Source: Hyphomicrobiales bacterium
GTDB taxonomy: Bacteria; Pseudomonadota; Alphaproteobacteria; Rhizobiales; Rhizobiaceae
NCBI GenBank assembly: GCA_900468285.1
Contig: UBTF01000008.1
Span: 186,001 to 250,000, forward strand
DNA length: 64,000 bases
Reading direction: 5' to 3'
Position numbers and translations under genes: made by a program. The notes under the pieces are model-generated. The model had not been told where the DNA came from, did not search any database, and worked only from the letters and a program-made list of their open reading frames with translations. Positions 27,312-36,463 of this stretch are shown piece by piece; position 1 is the stretch's first letter, and every line of letters begins with the position of its first letter.

Positions 27312-28109
27312 ATGCCATATCATGGCGAAAGAACGCAGATGAGCGGCACGGGTACGCTTGGTAAGCTTATTCACGTTCTGGAAATCGTGACCGCCTCGGC
27401 AAGGCCTCTTCGTTTCACCGATATACTGGAGCGGTCCGGGCAGCCGAGAGGGACATTGCACCGGCAGCTGATGCACCTTGTAGAAGAGGGGCTGCTCGAC
27501 CACACTGACGAGCAGACCTACGTAGCAGGACTGCGACTGCTGACATTCGCATCCCAGGCCTGGAATGGTAACGATCTGCGCTCCATAGCTGCGCCGCACC
27601 TGCGCAGGCTGCAGGAACAGACAGGGGAATCCGTTCATCTGGGCGTTTTGCGAGGCACGCAGATCATTTATCTCGACAAGATAGACGGAAAACACTCTGT
27701 AAGAATGCATTCACAGATCGGCCGCGTGTCGCCAGCCTATTGCACTGGCGTGGGAAAAGCGGCCCTCTCACTGCTACCGGAAGCAGTTCTGAATACAACC
27801 GTTTCGGCCATGGAATTTCATAGCTACACCCCGCACACCATAGTTTCTCCAGCCCAGCTAAAAAAGGAAGTCGAAACAATCAAAAAGAGGGGTTTTGGTT
27901 TTGATCTTGAGGAACACGAGACAGGAATACAATGCATTGCAGTACCAATAGTTGCAACCGGAAGGTCGTATAGCGCAGCTATTTCAGTAACGGGCCCAAC
28001 CTATAGGCTTAGTCGCGAGCGACTTGAGGGTTGGGCTGGAATTATTTGTGAAGCAGCGGCCAATATTTCTTCGGATATACTCGTAAGGACATCTCCAAAT
28101 CATGAGTGA
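27312..28109 (+). CDS. IclR family transcriptional regulator
   Basis: A 265-residue regulator. The N-terminal winged helix (about residues 15-80) contains LEIVTASARPLRFTDI, then the recognition helix QPRGTLHRQLMHL. The C-terminal effector domain (about 95-260) shows YLDKIDG, SPAYCTGVGKAALS and the late CIAVPI and AAISVTGP segments. It is divergent from the SDR-dgoK-dgoA-lactonase operon and presumably represses it, released by a pathway intermediate such as KDGal. GAGGAAA seven bases before ATG 27312 supports that start. The 3' third uses many AT-rich codons (AAA, ATA, CTA, AGG), unlike the 5' part. Confidence 0.9.
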   Translation: MPYHGERTQMSGTGTLGKLIHVLEIVTASARPLRFTDILERSGQPRGTLHRQLMHLVEEGLLDHTDEQTYVAGLRLLTFASQAWNGNDLRSIAAPHLRRLQEQTGESVHLGVLRGTQIIYLDKIDGKHSVRMHSQIGRVSPAYCTGVGKAALSLLPEAVLNTTVSAMEFHSYTPHTIVSPAQLKKEVETIKKRGFGFDLEEHETGIQCIAVPIVATGRSYSAAISVTGPTYRLSRERLEGWAGIICEAAANISSDILVRTSPNHE

Positions 28110-28149
28110 ATCCCAATAGATTTCCCATAAATGTACAATAACAATCCTC

Positions 28150-28161
28150 ATTTTCGAAAAT
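28150..28161. other. AT-rich palindrome in the luxR-type gene leader
   Basis: A 12-base perfect palindrome (ATTTTCGAAAAT) sits in a 170-base AT-rich gap between the IclR gene and the LuxR-type gene. It could be an operator for the downstream regulator. No matching second copy was noticed. Confidence 0.3.
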
Positions 28162-28279
28162 TGTGATTAATTATCTCATCAACTTTTGTTTGCAAAAATG
28201 TGGTAAATTGGTATCTGTTTGTGGGATATTTCTTTAGCCGACAACTTTCATTTTATAACAGCCGTAAAGACAAAAGACG

Positions 28280-29020
28280 ATGTTGAAGTCAGATACCCCA
28301 TTTTCTACGCTCCCCGGTGCGGAATCGGCGCAGGAAGTGGCCGAGCTAAAAACTCAGTTCGATATATTTAGATTCCTCAAGAAAGTGACCGAAGCTTGGG
28401 GTCTGAAGGCATTTATGGTCATCAACCTGCCTTCTCATATCGCAACGGAACTGTCTCAATTCACCGTCATTACAAACTGGCCCGCCGAACTTTTGCACCA
28501 ATACGACCATGAACGGCTCCTGTCGCGCAGCAACGTTTTACGAGAGTTGAAACAGTGCTGTGTGCCCTTTCAAGTCGACCTTACCCTTGCAACACGTGGC
28601 TTTGACGCGGCTTCCACCGCTATGATCGTGGATCTTTTCAATCGCTTTGAGATGAACAGCGGTCTTTGGTGCCCGGTTCATGATGCGACAGGTCAGCGCG
28701 GAGCGGTTTCCTTCCATGGTCAGGACGTGGTCTTTTCTCCCAGGGCCATGGCCGAGATATCCTATATCGCATCGCATGTGTTCAGCCGTCTGGCTTTCGT
28801 GCGCAGCCTTGATGCGCGCATTCCCGAAACCCTCACGGACCGCGAAATCGACTGCCTCAACTGGACCGCTGCCGGCAAGACGAGCGCGGAGATCGCTGAA
28901 ATCCTCCTTTTGTCCGAGCATACCGTCAATCACTACCTCAATCGGGCTACAAAAAAGCTGAACACCGTTAATCGAACACAGGCTGTCGCCAAGGCGCTGA
29001 GAGTCGGTCTGATAAAATAG
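28280..29020 (+). CDS. LuxR-family regulator with autoinducer-binding-like domain (LuxR solo)
   Basis: A 246-residue protein. An N-terminal autoinducer_bind-type domain spans about residues 20-165. A C-terminal LuxR helix-turn-helix follows (about 182-243: LTDREIDCLNWTAAGKTSAE and SEHTVNHYLNRATKKL). No luxI-type synthase is visible nearby. By manual alignment to TraR, Trp 57 and Asp 70, which hold acyl-homoserine lactone, are replaced by Leu and Ser, while the Tyr 61 position is kept. It may therefore sense another ligand or none, like the VisN/VisR type. The next gene, NasS-like, follows after 76 bases on the same strand. Confidence 0.87.
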   Translation: MLKSDTPFSTLPGAESAQEVAELKTQFDIFRFLKKVTEAWGLKAFMVINLPSHIATELSQFTVITNWPAELLHQYDHERLLSRSNVLRELKQCCVPFQVDLTLATRGFDAASTAMIVDLFNRFEMNSGLWCPVHDATGQRGAVSFHGQDVVFSPRAMAEISYIASHVFSRLAFVRSLDARIPETLTDREIDCLNWTAAGKTSAEIAEILLLSEHTVNHYLNRATKKLNTVNRTQAVAKALRVGLIK

Positions 29021-29096
29021 GAATATTTTCGATTTTTTGATTGTTATCTGTGCCGTCGTAAGCAATTCTTGAATGGCTTGCGGCAAGGAGATTCGT

Positions 29097-30320
29097 TTGT
29101 CAGCTACGAGAAGCTTCAAGGCTGGATTTTCTCCCACGGTTGATTGTGCGGTCCTTGTTGCGGCGGCTGAAAAAGGATTTGCCACGGACGAAGGTCTGTC
29201 GCTTGAACTTTCAAAGGCATCGTCTCCCCGCGAGCTGTTGGACGCGTGGGAGGAAACCGGCCTGCACGGCCTGCACCTTCCTGCGGTGCTGCCGGTTGCT
29301 TCCGCGCTTGGAATGCCTGGTCTCCCCGCTGATCTCATAGCCCCATTCGTCCTTGCTACCGGCGGCGCGGTTCTTGCTGTCTCGAAGGTCGTTCATGACG
29401 ATCTGGTTGAGCAAGGCATGAAGATTCCGGATCCAGGTAGCGTAGCGCGGGCGCTTGCGCGCCTGGCTTCTTCACGCGCCGAGGCAAAGCTTAAGCCGCT
29501 CATGCTCGCCGTCGAGCATGAGCTTTCCGTATCCATGTTCGAACTGCGTTACCTGCTCGACAGTGCCAGATTGCGGATCGACCGAGAGATCGTCCTTCTG
29601 GAGGTGGCACCCGCAGCCATGCCCGATATGCTTGAGAACGGCGACATCGATGGTTTCTATGTATCGGAACCCTATGGAACATCGGCGGTCCTGCGCGGCA
29701 CGGCACGTATACTGACGACAAAATCGCACATCTGGCAGAATGCGCCCGAAAAGGTTCTGGCCGTCTCCCGCGATTGGGCCGGCGCCAATGCCCCGACGCT
29801 GGAAGCGCTTCTGCGCGCTCTTTATCGGGCGGGAGAGTGGTGTTCCAGCAATGCCAATATCGAGGAACTGGCAGGCATTCTGGCCGCTCCTCAATATCTG
29901 GACACTGACGGCGAACTCATCCTGCCTGCCTTGACCGGTTTCATCTCGCATTCTCCCGCGCGCATGCTGGAATGCCCTGACTTCTTTTCCACAAGCGCAG
30001 GAGCGGCCAATTTTCCCTGGCAAAGTCAGGCGCTCTGGTTTTTTGCCCAGATGCTACGGTGGAGCGATTGTCCGGCCGAGTTTTCGGCAAACGTCAAAGC
30101 CTACGAAGCGGCCTGTGAAGCCTTCCGCCCGGATATCTTCCGCAAGGCCATCAAGCCACTCTTCGCACCCGTTCCGTCCGCCAATATGAAGCTTGAGGGC
30201 ACGCTGCATCAACCTGTGCATGTCGGCGCATCACGCTCCGGGCTGATCCTTGGTCCGGATGCATTTTTTGACGGGCGTATCTTCGATCCGGAAAAATTCG
30301 ACACGGTCGGGGAAAACTGA
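29097..30320 (+). CDS. NrtA/CmpA-like substrate-binding protein without signal peptide (NasS-like nitrate sensor)
   Basis: A 407-residue relative of the nitrate and bicarbonate ABC transporter binding proteins (AGFSPTVDCAVLVAAAEKGF at the start; DGFYVSEPYGTSAVL later). No signal peptide is present, so it should be cytoplasmic, as is NasS, the nitrate/nitrite sensor that sequesters the antiterminator NasT. No nasT or transporter permease gene is adjacent. I chose the TTG at 29097 because AAGGAG lies six bases before it; the ATG at 29073 lacks a ribosome site. Pairing with the LuxR-type gene upstream may be meaningful. Confidence 0.8.
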   Translation: MSATRSFKAGFSPTVDCAVLVAAAEKGFATDEGLSLELSKASSPRELLDAWEETGLHGLHLPAVLPVASALGMPGLPADLIAPFVLATGGAVLAVSKVVHDDLVEQGMKIPDPGSVARALARLASSRAEAKLKPLMLAVEHELSVSMFELRYLLDSARLRIDREIVLLEVAPAAMPDMLENGDIDGFYVSEPYGTSAVLRGTARILTTKSHIWQNAPEKVLAVSRDWAGANAPTLEALLRALYRAGEWCSSNANIEELAGILAAPQYLDTDGELILPALTGFISHSPARMLECPDFFSTSAGAANFPWQSQALWFFAQMLRWSDCPAEFSANVKAYEAACEAFRPDIFRKAIKPLFAPVPSANMKLEGTLHQPVHVGASRSGLILGPDAFFDGRIFDPEKFDTVGEN

Positions 30321-30421
30321 CATATCGGCACATATGTGAGCGGGTACCGGCCCGATCCTGGCAACACGTGCTCTTCTCGGCACGGTCTGCGGGCGAGAAC
30401 TGTCGCAAGAATGGACATGAC

Positions 30422-31540
30422 ATGGCACAGATAGACAAGAAAGAGATCGAAAAGGCACTCGAAAGCGTCGTCTACCCTGGCAGCGATCAGAGCATCGTGG
30501 CTCTCGGCATGGTGTCGGAAATATTTATCGCTGACGGCAAAGCTTTTTTCTCTGTCACTGTTCCGGCTGAAAAAGCAAATGAGATGGAGCCGTTGCGACT
30601 GGCCGCCGAAAAAGCCGCACTGGCCGTGCCCGGCATCAAATCGGCGATGGTGGCGTTGACGGCAGATCGCAAACCCGGTTCTGCTCCGCAAAAACCGCCG
30701 GCGACTGCCGCAAAGGCGCCGCCGCAGGCGCGGACAAAGGCTGGCGTTCCGGGAATAGGCTCGATTATCGCTGTAGCGTCGGGCAAGGGCGGGGTTGGTA
30801 AATCCACCACGGCCGTCAATCTGGCATTGGGCCTCCAGACACTCGGCCTTCGTGTCGGGATTCTCGATGCCGATATTTATGGCCCCTCTCTTCCTCGCCT
30901 GTTGAAGATCTCGGGACGTCCGCAGCAGGTGGAAAACCGCATCATCCTCCCCATGGAAAATTATGGCCTGAAGGTCATGTCCATGGGCTTCCTGGTCGAT
31001 GAAGAGGCGGCAATGATCTGGCGCGGGCCCATGGTTCAATCCGCCCTGATGCAGATGTTGCGCGAAGTGGCATGGGGTGAGCTCGATGTGCTTGTGCTGG
31101 ACATGCCGCCGGGCACCGGCGATGCGCAGTTGACCATTGCCCAACAGGTGCCTCTGGCCGGTGCCGTCATCGTTTCCACACCGCAGGACATGGCGCTGAT
31201 CGATGCCCGCAAGGGTATCACCATGTTCCGAAAGGTAGAGGTTCCACTTCTCGGCGTCATCGAAAACATGAGCTACTTCATAGCGCCGGATACAGGTGCG
31301 CGTTACGATATATTCGGTCACGGCGGTGCGCGGGCCGAGGCGGAGCGCATTGGTGTTCCGTTTCTCGGCGAAGTCCCGTTGACGATCTCCATTCGCGAGC
31401 TATCGGACGCCGGAACGCCCGTTGTCGTGTCCGAACCGGACGGTCCACAGGCAAAGATCTACCGTGATATTGCTGAGAAGGTCTGGGCCCAGGTGGGAGC
31501 CGGTTTGAGCAAACCAGCACCGCGCATCATCTTCGAATAG
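30422..31540 (+). CDS. Mrp/ApbC family iron-sulfur cluster carrier ATPase
   Basis: A 372-residue P-loop ATPase that transfers Fe-S clusters. An N-terminal MIP18/DUF59 domain (residues 6-80) and a Pro/Ala linker precede the deviant Walker A GKGGVGKST (121-129). The family segment RGPMVQSALMQML and a YDIFGHGGA end follow. The bridging CxxC found in most family members between ENMSYF and YDIFGHGG is missing; the site reads ENMSYFIAPDTGARYD. The start is ATG 30422; earlier in-frame codons overlap a region with no homology. It stands alone on its strand. Confidence 0.93.
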   Translation: MAQIDKKEIEKALESVVYPGSDQSIVALGMVSEIFIADGKAFFSVTVPAEKANEMEPLRLAAEKAALAVPGIKSAMVALTADRKPGSAPQKPPATAAKAPPQARTKAGVPGIGSIIAVASGKGGVGKSTTAVNLALGLQTLGLRVGILDADIYGPSLPRLLKISGRPQQVENRIILPMENYGLKVMSMGFLVDEEAAMIWRGPMVQSALMQMLREVAWGELDVLVLDMPPGTGDAQLTIAQQVPLAGAVIVSTPQDMALIDARKGITMFRKVEVPLLGVIENMSYFIAPDTGARYDIFGHGGARAEAERIGVPFLGEVPLTISIRELSDAGTPVVVSEPDGPQAKIYRDIAEKVWAQVGAGLSKPAPRIIFE

Positions 31541-31937
31541 TGGTCTGATCGATGCGTCCTGCGCATGGCACTCTGTCTTTTCCACAACTTGACATTGCTC
31601 GTGGCGCCAGCCGGAACCATGCGAGGTGTCGGTTTCGAGCCGGGCAAGCGGGAAAAACGCGCTGGAGTATCGATTTAAGCCGCTGAATTTCAATCGTTAA
31701 TTCCCTATTTTCTGAATAGTCATGCGAACGCTGGCGCACATACAGCAGTCCAGTCCCGGCAGTTGGTTGTCAGGCTGGAAGAGCATCCTGTGAAAAATAG
31801 CCCTTGATTATTGCGGGCATTCGGAGCATAGCCCTGCGCCGTTTGATCCGCCGTCCATCCGGGCGTTTGCGGAAGCCACACATGATGTGTTAGAGCAGCC
31901 TTCCGACCTTTGTCGGTGTGCTGACCGGAGAAACTGA
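31541..31937. other. 397-base gap before corA with two small hairpins
   Basis: No gene seen. The right end, the likely corA leader, holds ACACATgATGTGT (31878-31890) and CCGAC-cttt-GTCGG (31903-31916) just before the ribosome site. No known Mg2+ riboswitch fold was recognised. A TTGACA at about 31588 has no good -10 partner. Confidence 0.5.
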
Positions 31938-32915
31938 TTGATCAAAGCCTATCGCTCGAATTGCGAGGCAATCAGCCTGTCGGCGGACCTATCGGCCCCG
32001 CGGATTTCGGACGATATTGTCTGGATCGATCTCGTGAATCCCGAACGATCCGAGGAGCTCTTCGTTGAGAAGCTGCTCGGTGTCGAATTGCCCACCCGCG
32101 AAGATCTGAAAGATATCGAGCCATCCAGCCGACTTTATGTCGAAGACGGAAATGTCTTCATGACGGGATCGCTGGTCTGGAACGCAGATTCCCGCGATCC
32201 GCGGTTGACGGATGTCGCCTTCGTGCTGGCGGGCAGGCGTCTTGTCACCATTCGCTATGCCGAGCCGAAATCCTTCAATCTCTTTATCGGCGCCATCTCG
32301 CGTGTTCCCAACGAGATGCGCAGCGGCACGTCGCTGTTGTTGAAGCTTCTGGAGACGATCGTCGACCGGACAGCGGAGATACTGGAGACCTCGGTTGTGC
32401 GCATCGATGATGTTGCAGCCGGAATCTTCGGAGAGCAGGCGCGCAGCAAGCGCAAGGCGCCCCGCTATCTCGAAGACAAGATCGCAGATATCTCGGCCTA
32501 TCACCGGCTGATATCCAAGGTGCGCGACAGCCTTGCATCGCTTGCGCGCCTGCAATCCTTTCTGCAAGCCACGCCAAATGTGCAGCAGGACAAGGAAAAC
32601 AAGGAAACGGGTCGCTCCATCGGGCGGGACATACAGTCGCTTTCCGAACACGCCTCCTTCATTTCCGGCAATCTTACCTTTTTGCTGGATGCTGCTCTGG
32701 GCATCATCAATGTCGAGCAGAACGCCATCATCAAGATTTTTTCCATTGCGTCGGTGGTCTTTCTGCCGCCCACGCTTGTGGCATCCGTCTACGGAATGAA
32801 CTTCAACGTCATGCCGGAACTGCAATGGTCCTACGGGTATCCATTGGCGGTCTTCGTCATGCTCGTCTCAGCCATCATTCCGTTCATCTTTTTCCGCTGG
32901 AAGGGCTGGCTTTAA
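31938..32915 (+). CDS. corA: CorA-type magnesium transporter
   Basis: A 325-residue pentameric channel for Mg2+ (Co2+, Ni2+) uptake. A long cytoplasmic domain leads to two C-terminal membrane helices (about residues 262-283 and 296-318). The signature YGMNFNVMPEL sits at the first helix end. The stalk helix has the expected charged, coiled pattern. The start is TTG at 31938 with GGAG eight to ten bases upstream; no nearer ATG fits. kup begins 15 bases after its stop, so the two cation transporters may be co-transcribed. Confidence 0.92.
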   Translation: MIKAYRSNCEAISLSADLSAPRISDDIVWIDLVNPERSEELFVEKLLGVELPTREDLKDIEPSSRLYVEDGNVFMTGSLVWNADSRDPRLTDVAFVLAGRRLVTIRYAEPKSFNLFIGAISRVPNEMRSGTSLLLKLLETIVDRTAEILETSVVRIDDVAAGIFGEQARSKRKAPRYLEDKIADISAYHRLISKVRDSLASLARLQSFLQATPNVQQDKENKETGRSIGRDIQSLSEHASFISGNLTFLLDAALGIINVEQNAIIKIFSIASVVFLPPTLVASVYGMNFNVMPELQWSYGYPLAVFVMLVSAIIPFIFFRWKGWL

Positions 32916-32930
32916 CCGGTCAGGATAAAC

Positions 32931-34847
32931 ATGTCTCATGCCTTGGATAAGGAAAGCCTCGAGAAACCGGACACGGACGACCGTCGTCTGAAGGGGCTGT
33001 TTCCGGCAATGCTCGGTTCAATCGGCGTCGTCTATGGCGACATCGGCACCAGCCCGCTCTACGCTTTCCGCGAAGCCTTGAAGCCGATTTCCCATGATGG
33101 CGTGACCGAGTCGGAGGTCATCGGGCTCATCTCCCTGATGATCTGGGCTCTCACCATCATCGTCACGATCAAATACATCTGTTTCCTTCTTCGGGCAGAC
33201 AATGATGGCGAGGGCGGCACTCTTTCCCTTCTTGCCCTGTTGATGAAGACGGCGGGCGCAAAGCGCGGCGTTCTCATCATGCTGGGTCTGATTGGTGCAG
33301 CACTGTTTCTGGGCGATGCGATGATCACGCCCGCTCTATCCGTCCTGTCGGCAGTCGAAGGCTTGAAGCTTGTAACGCCGCAGATGGATGAATTCATCAT
33401 ACCCATATCCGTGGGTATCATGGTGGCATTGTTCGCCATCCAGTCGCACGGCACCGAAACGGTGGCAAAGTTCTTCGGCCCGATTACCGCAGTCTGGTTC
33501 ATCGTCATGGGCCTCGTCGGCCTCATGCACATTTCGGACGACTACAGCATTCTCTATGCGTTCAATCCGTGGCATGCCGTGGAATTTCTGCTTGCCGAAG
33601 GTTTTTACGGTATCGTTGTTCTCGGTGCCGTATTCCTGACGATTACCGGAGCGGAGGCGCTGTACGCCGACCTCGGCCACTTTGGCCGCAGACCGATCCA
33701 GTGGGCGTGGTTCGTCCTGGTATTTCCGGCGCTGACACTGAATTATCTGGGGCAGGGCGCGCTAGTGCTCAAATACCCGGAAGCGATGGCCAACCCGTTT
33801 TACCTCATGTTTCCGCAGTGGGCGCTGCTGCCGGCGGTCATTCTGGCAACGGCTGCAACCATCATTGCCAGCCAGGCCGTCATCACCGGTGCATTCTCGC
33901 TCGTCAGGCAGGCCATCCATCTTGGCTATCTGCCGCGCATGGAAATTCTCTTCACGTCCGAAACCAATACGGGGCAGATCTACCTTCCGTCCGTCAACAC
34001 CATCCTTCTGTTCGGTGTCGTGGCGTTGGTGCTGACGTTCAAGAGCTCTGATGCTCTGGCAACCGCCTATGGTATTTCCGTAACCGGTGCCATGGTTGTG
34101 ACCAGCCTCCTGTTCTTCCAGTTCGCCAGAACGCATTGGAAGTGGTCGGTCTCGCTGGCTATGCTTGTCATCTTCCCCTTCATCTCGCTGGAGCTGATAT
34201 TCCTCGGCGCCAACCTGCTGAAAATCCATGACGGTGGCTATGTTCCGGTTCTTCTGGCCCTGGCCTTCGTCGTCATCATGACAACATGGCAGCGCGGTTC
34301 CAAGATCCTGTTCGCCAAGACGCGCCGCACGGACATACCGCTGAAGGCTTTCGTGGCATCCGTTGAGAAGGAAAGCTCGCATGCGCCGGTTCGCATTCCC
34401 GGCACGGCGATCTTCCTGACCGGCGACCCGGAAACAGCGCCTGCGGCCCTGTTGCACAATCTCAAGCATAATCACGTTCTGCACGACAAGAATGTGATTC
34501 TGACGATCCGTACGGAAGACACGCCGCGCGTTCACCCCGACAAACGTTACACGATCACCAAGATCAGCGAGCGGTTCGTAGTCGTGGAACTGCATTTCGG
34601 GTTCATGGAAACGCAGAACGTCACGCAGGCGCTCGGCTATCTGCGCCGCACGGGGTACAAGTTCGACATCATGTCGACCTCGTTCTATCTCGGCCGCCGC
34701 AAACTCGTGCCGGATCCAAAATCTGGAATGCCCGGCTGGCAGAACCGTCTGTTCATCGGGCTGGCCGAAACGGCGGCGGATCCCTCCGATTACTTCCGCC
34801 TTCCGGCAAACCGCGTGGTGGAACTGGGCTCCCACGTTGTGATCTGA
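32931..34847 (+). CDS. kup: Kup low-affinity potassium transporter
   Basis: A 638-residue K+/H+ symporter of the Kup/HAK family. The diagnostic start [19 protein letters not shown] is present, followed by about twelve hydrophobic segments up to residue 450 and a cytoplasmic C-terminal domain. The [11 protein letters not shown] and [18 protein letters not shown] segments are family landmarks. Length is normal. It follows corA by 15 bases and ends in an intrinsic terminator. Regulation is not evident. Confidence 0.96.
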   Translation: MSHALDKESLEKPDTDDRRLKGLFPAMLGSIGVVYGDIGTSPLYAFREALKPISHDGVTESEVIGLISLMIWALTIIVTIKYICFLLRADNDGEGGTLSLLALLMKTAGAKRGVLIMLGLIGAALFLGDAMITPALSVLSAVEGLKLVTPQMDEFIIPISVGIMVALFAIQSHGTETVAKFFGPITAVWFIVMGLVGLMHISDDYSILYAFNPWHAVEFLLAEGFYGIVVLGAVFLTITGAEALYADLGHFGRRPIQWAWFVLVFPALTLNYLGQGALVLKYPEAMANPFYLMFPQWALLPAVILATAATIIASQAVITGAFSLVRQAIHLGYLPRMEILFTSETNTGQIYLPSVNTILLFGVVALVLTFKSSDALATAYGISVTGAMVVTSLLFFQFARTHWKWSVSLAMLVIFPFISLELIFLGANLLKIHDGGYVPVLLALAFVVIMTTWQRGSKILFAKTRRTDIPLKAFVASVEKESSHAPVRIPGTAIFLTGDPETAPAALLHNLKHNHVLHDKNVILTIRTEDTPRVHPDKRYTITKISERFVVVELHFGFMETQNVTQALGYLRRTGYKFDIMSTSFYLGRRKLVPDPKSGMPGWQNRLFIGLAETAADPSDYFRLPANRVVELGSHVVI

Positions 34848-34872
34848 CGCTGGAACCGAAGCAATGAAATCA

Positions 34873-34904
34873 AGCGCCATCCCGGTAACGGATGGCGCTT
34901 TTTA
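34873..34904 (+). terminator. Intrinsic terminator after kup
   Basis: A perfect 10-bp stem (AGCGCCATCC / GGATGGCGCT) with a 7-base loop is followed by five or six T residues. It lies 25 bases after the kup stop. Confidence 0.92.
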
Positions 34905-34945
34905 CATGCGCGCATACTAAAATGATCGCCGTCACCGCCAGCGCG

Positions 34946-34966
34946 TTAACCAAGCATCAAGGTTAA
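34946..34966. promoter_or_regulatory. Inverted TTAACC / GGTTAA pair upstream of the SleB-type hydrolase gene
   Basis: Two CtrA-like half sites (TTAACC) face each other with a nine-base spacer, about 50 bases before the cell wall hydrolase start. The orientation is inverted, so it is not a canonical CtrA full site. Confidence 0.35.
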
Positions 34967-35017
34967 TGAGAGATTATCCGGAGCCGTAGCAGTGAGTTGC
35001 GTCTTGTGTCCGGAGTG

Positions 35018-36193
35018 ATGGTTTTGCGTTCAAGAAAAGTATCGCGTCGCGGGTCTTTGTTCTCCTTTGAGAAATGGACATCGCCTGTCGTCTTCGGCCT
35101 TGCCGCCTGGCTTGCATTTCCCTCTCTCGCTGCCCGCGCCGACCTTGCATCGCTTCTGGCGGGGCTTGATGCCGGTGGCGAACAATGGCGCATGGTTCTC
35201 ACCAACTCCCCGGCGGGTTCGGTCCACCAGGCGTCTCTCGCATTTGATCAGGCATCACCGGATTCGGCATTGACCGGCGGTGGCATGATTACGCCTGATG
35301 GCAAGAAAGTGTCCTTTGTCACCGGCAAGAGCGGCAAGGAAACCACGCCGGACAGCGACCGCGTCAACCGCGCCGCCAAGAAGGGCAGGGTGGTTTCCAC
35401 GGAAATCATGCAGCCGCCAAAATCCTTTACCGCAGGTTCCGTTCTGCAGCGCACCAGTATGCTCGATATCGAGCCGCTCAAGCGCAAGGACCGGACGGCC
35501 TTCGTCAAGCAGAAGAAGAGCAAGGACATTGAACTCGCCTCCTTCTATTTTCGTCGCGATGAAGCGAAAAAGGAAAAGAGCGTTTCCCCCATGGTGGCGG
35601 AGCTGATTACAAACCGCACGGCCGATGTGCTGGCGACGGCCTATGCTCCTCCCGAACCGGACTTCGCCCGGGAATCGCCCTTCGACGCTATTTTGAAGAA
35701 ACCGGATGCGGGTCGTTTCATTCCGCAGATATCTCCCGACGATCATGCCTGGGCGGCAACGCCCCTGCCAGCGGAAGTCTTTTCGGCCGCCGAGCAGCAG
35801 TGTCTTGCTTCCGGGATATATTTCGAAGCGCGCGGCGAATCGGTCAAGGGACAGGCCGCTGTTGCACAGGTCATTCTCAACCGCGTCCGCAATCCGTCCT
35901 ACCCAAAGACCATCTGCGGTGTCGTCTACCAGAACAAGGACTGGCGCAATCGCTGCCAGTTCTCATTTGCCTGTGACAATATAAGAGACCGCGTCAATTC
36001 AGAGCGTCACTGGAAAATGGCCCGTGAAGTGGCGATGGCGACGACGGCCGGAAAGATCTGGCTGAACGAAGTGGGCTCCGCGACGCATTATCATGCGGTC
36101 TATGTTCGCCCGGCCTGGGGCAAAAGCATGAAAAAAGTCGGAAGAATCGGTCTGCACGTCTTCTACCGCACCTATGGCGGCGGCTGGAGCTGA
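35018..36193 (+). CDS. SleB-type cell wall hydrolase (Hydrolase_2)
   Basis: A 391-residue exported peptidoglycan hydrolase. A basic N-terminus and hydrophobic segment (about residues 20-40, ending FPSLAARAD) form the signal peptide. A linker of about 200 residues with low conservation follows. The catalytic domain (about 255-390) opens EQQCLASGIYFEARGESVKG, with the predicted catalytic Glu in FEARGES, and includes CQFSFACD. The family is known from spore germination, but in rhizobia it is a general murein hydrolase. The start could also be a TTG at 35024; I chose ATG 35018. Confidence 0.87.
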   Translation: MVLRSRKVSRRGSLFSFEKWTSPVVFGLAAWLAFPSLAARADLASLLAGLDAGGEQWRMVLTNSPAGSVHQASLAFDQASPDSALTGGGMITPDGKKVSFVTGKSGKETTPDSDRVNRAAKKGRVVSTEIMQPPKSFTAGSVLQRTSMLDIEPLKRKDRTAFVKQKKSKDIELASFYFRRDEAKKEKSVSPMVAELITNRTADVLATAYAPPEPDFARESPFDAILKKPDAGRFIPQISPDDHAWAATPLPAEVFSAAEQQCLASGIYFEARGESVKGQAAVAQVILNRVRNPSYPKTICGVVYQNKDWRNRCQFSFACDNIRDRVNSERHWKMAREVAMATTAGKIWLNEVGSATHYHAVYVRPAWGKSMKKVGRIGLHVFYRTYGGGWS

Positions 36194-36330
36194 TCTGCCG
36201 GGCTTTTTCCCGGGATAAACGTGTCAAAAATGCCGATTCCGGACACTCACATGACGCGAAAACTGCGATAATCGCGCAAGTGCATGAATTTCATACACAA
36301 TTTTGTAATATGGGAAGCGCGGTCAGTGCC

Positions 36331-36359
36331 TTGACTAGCGAAGTCCCTAAAACTATGTT
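36331..36359 (+). promoter_or_regulatory. Predicted sigma-70 promoter of the F0 ATP synthase operon
   Basis: TTGACT (36331-36336) and TATGTT (36354-36359) are separated by exactly 17 bases. Transcription would start near 36366, about 100 bases before atpI. Confidence 0.7.
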
Positions 36360-36463
36360 GCGCGCGACTTCAGAGCGGGCTGGAACAGGCTTGAAGCCCT
36401 GCCGTTTACAACTCCGAGGGGTTCTGGCAACACCGGAACGGAGAAGAAAGGCGGGTTTTGAAA

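Noticed and set aside
28110-28279. Insertion element or island boundary
   Set aside because: The gap is AT-rich, but no transposase, inverted terminal repeats or tRNA attachment site was seen.
30209-31321. Minus-strand frame of about 370 codons opposite mrp
   Set aside because: Mrp motifs on the plus strand are unambiguous, and the antisense product is compositionally odd.
31541-31937. Magnesium riboswitch before corA
   Set aside because: No M-box or mgtA-type structure was recognisable, and only two short hairpins were found.
33762-34880. Minus-strand frame opposite kup
   Set aside because: It overlaps the 3' half of kup and its terminator and contains no recognisable domain.
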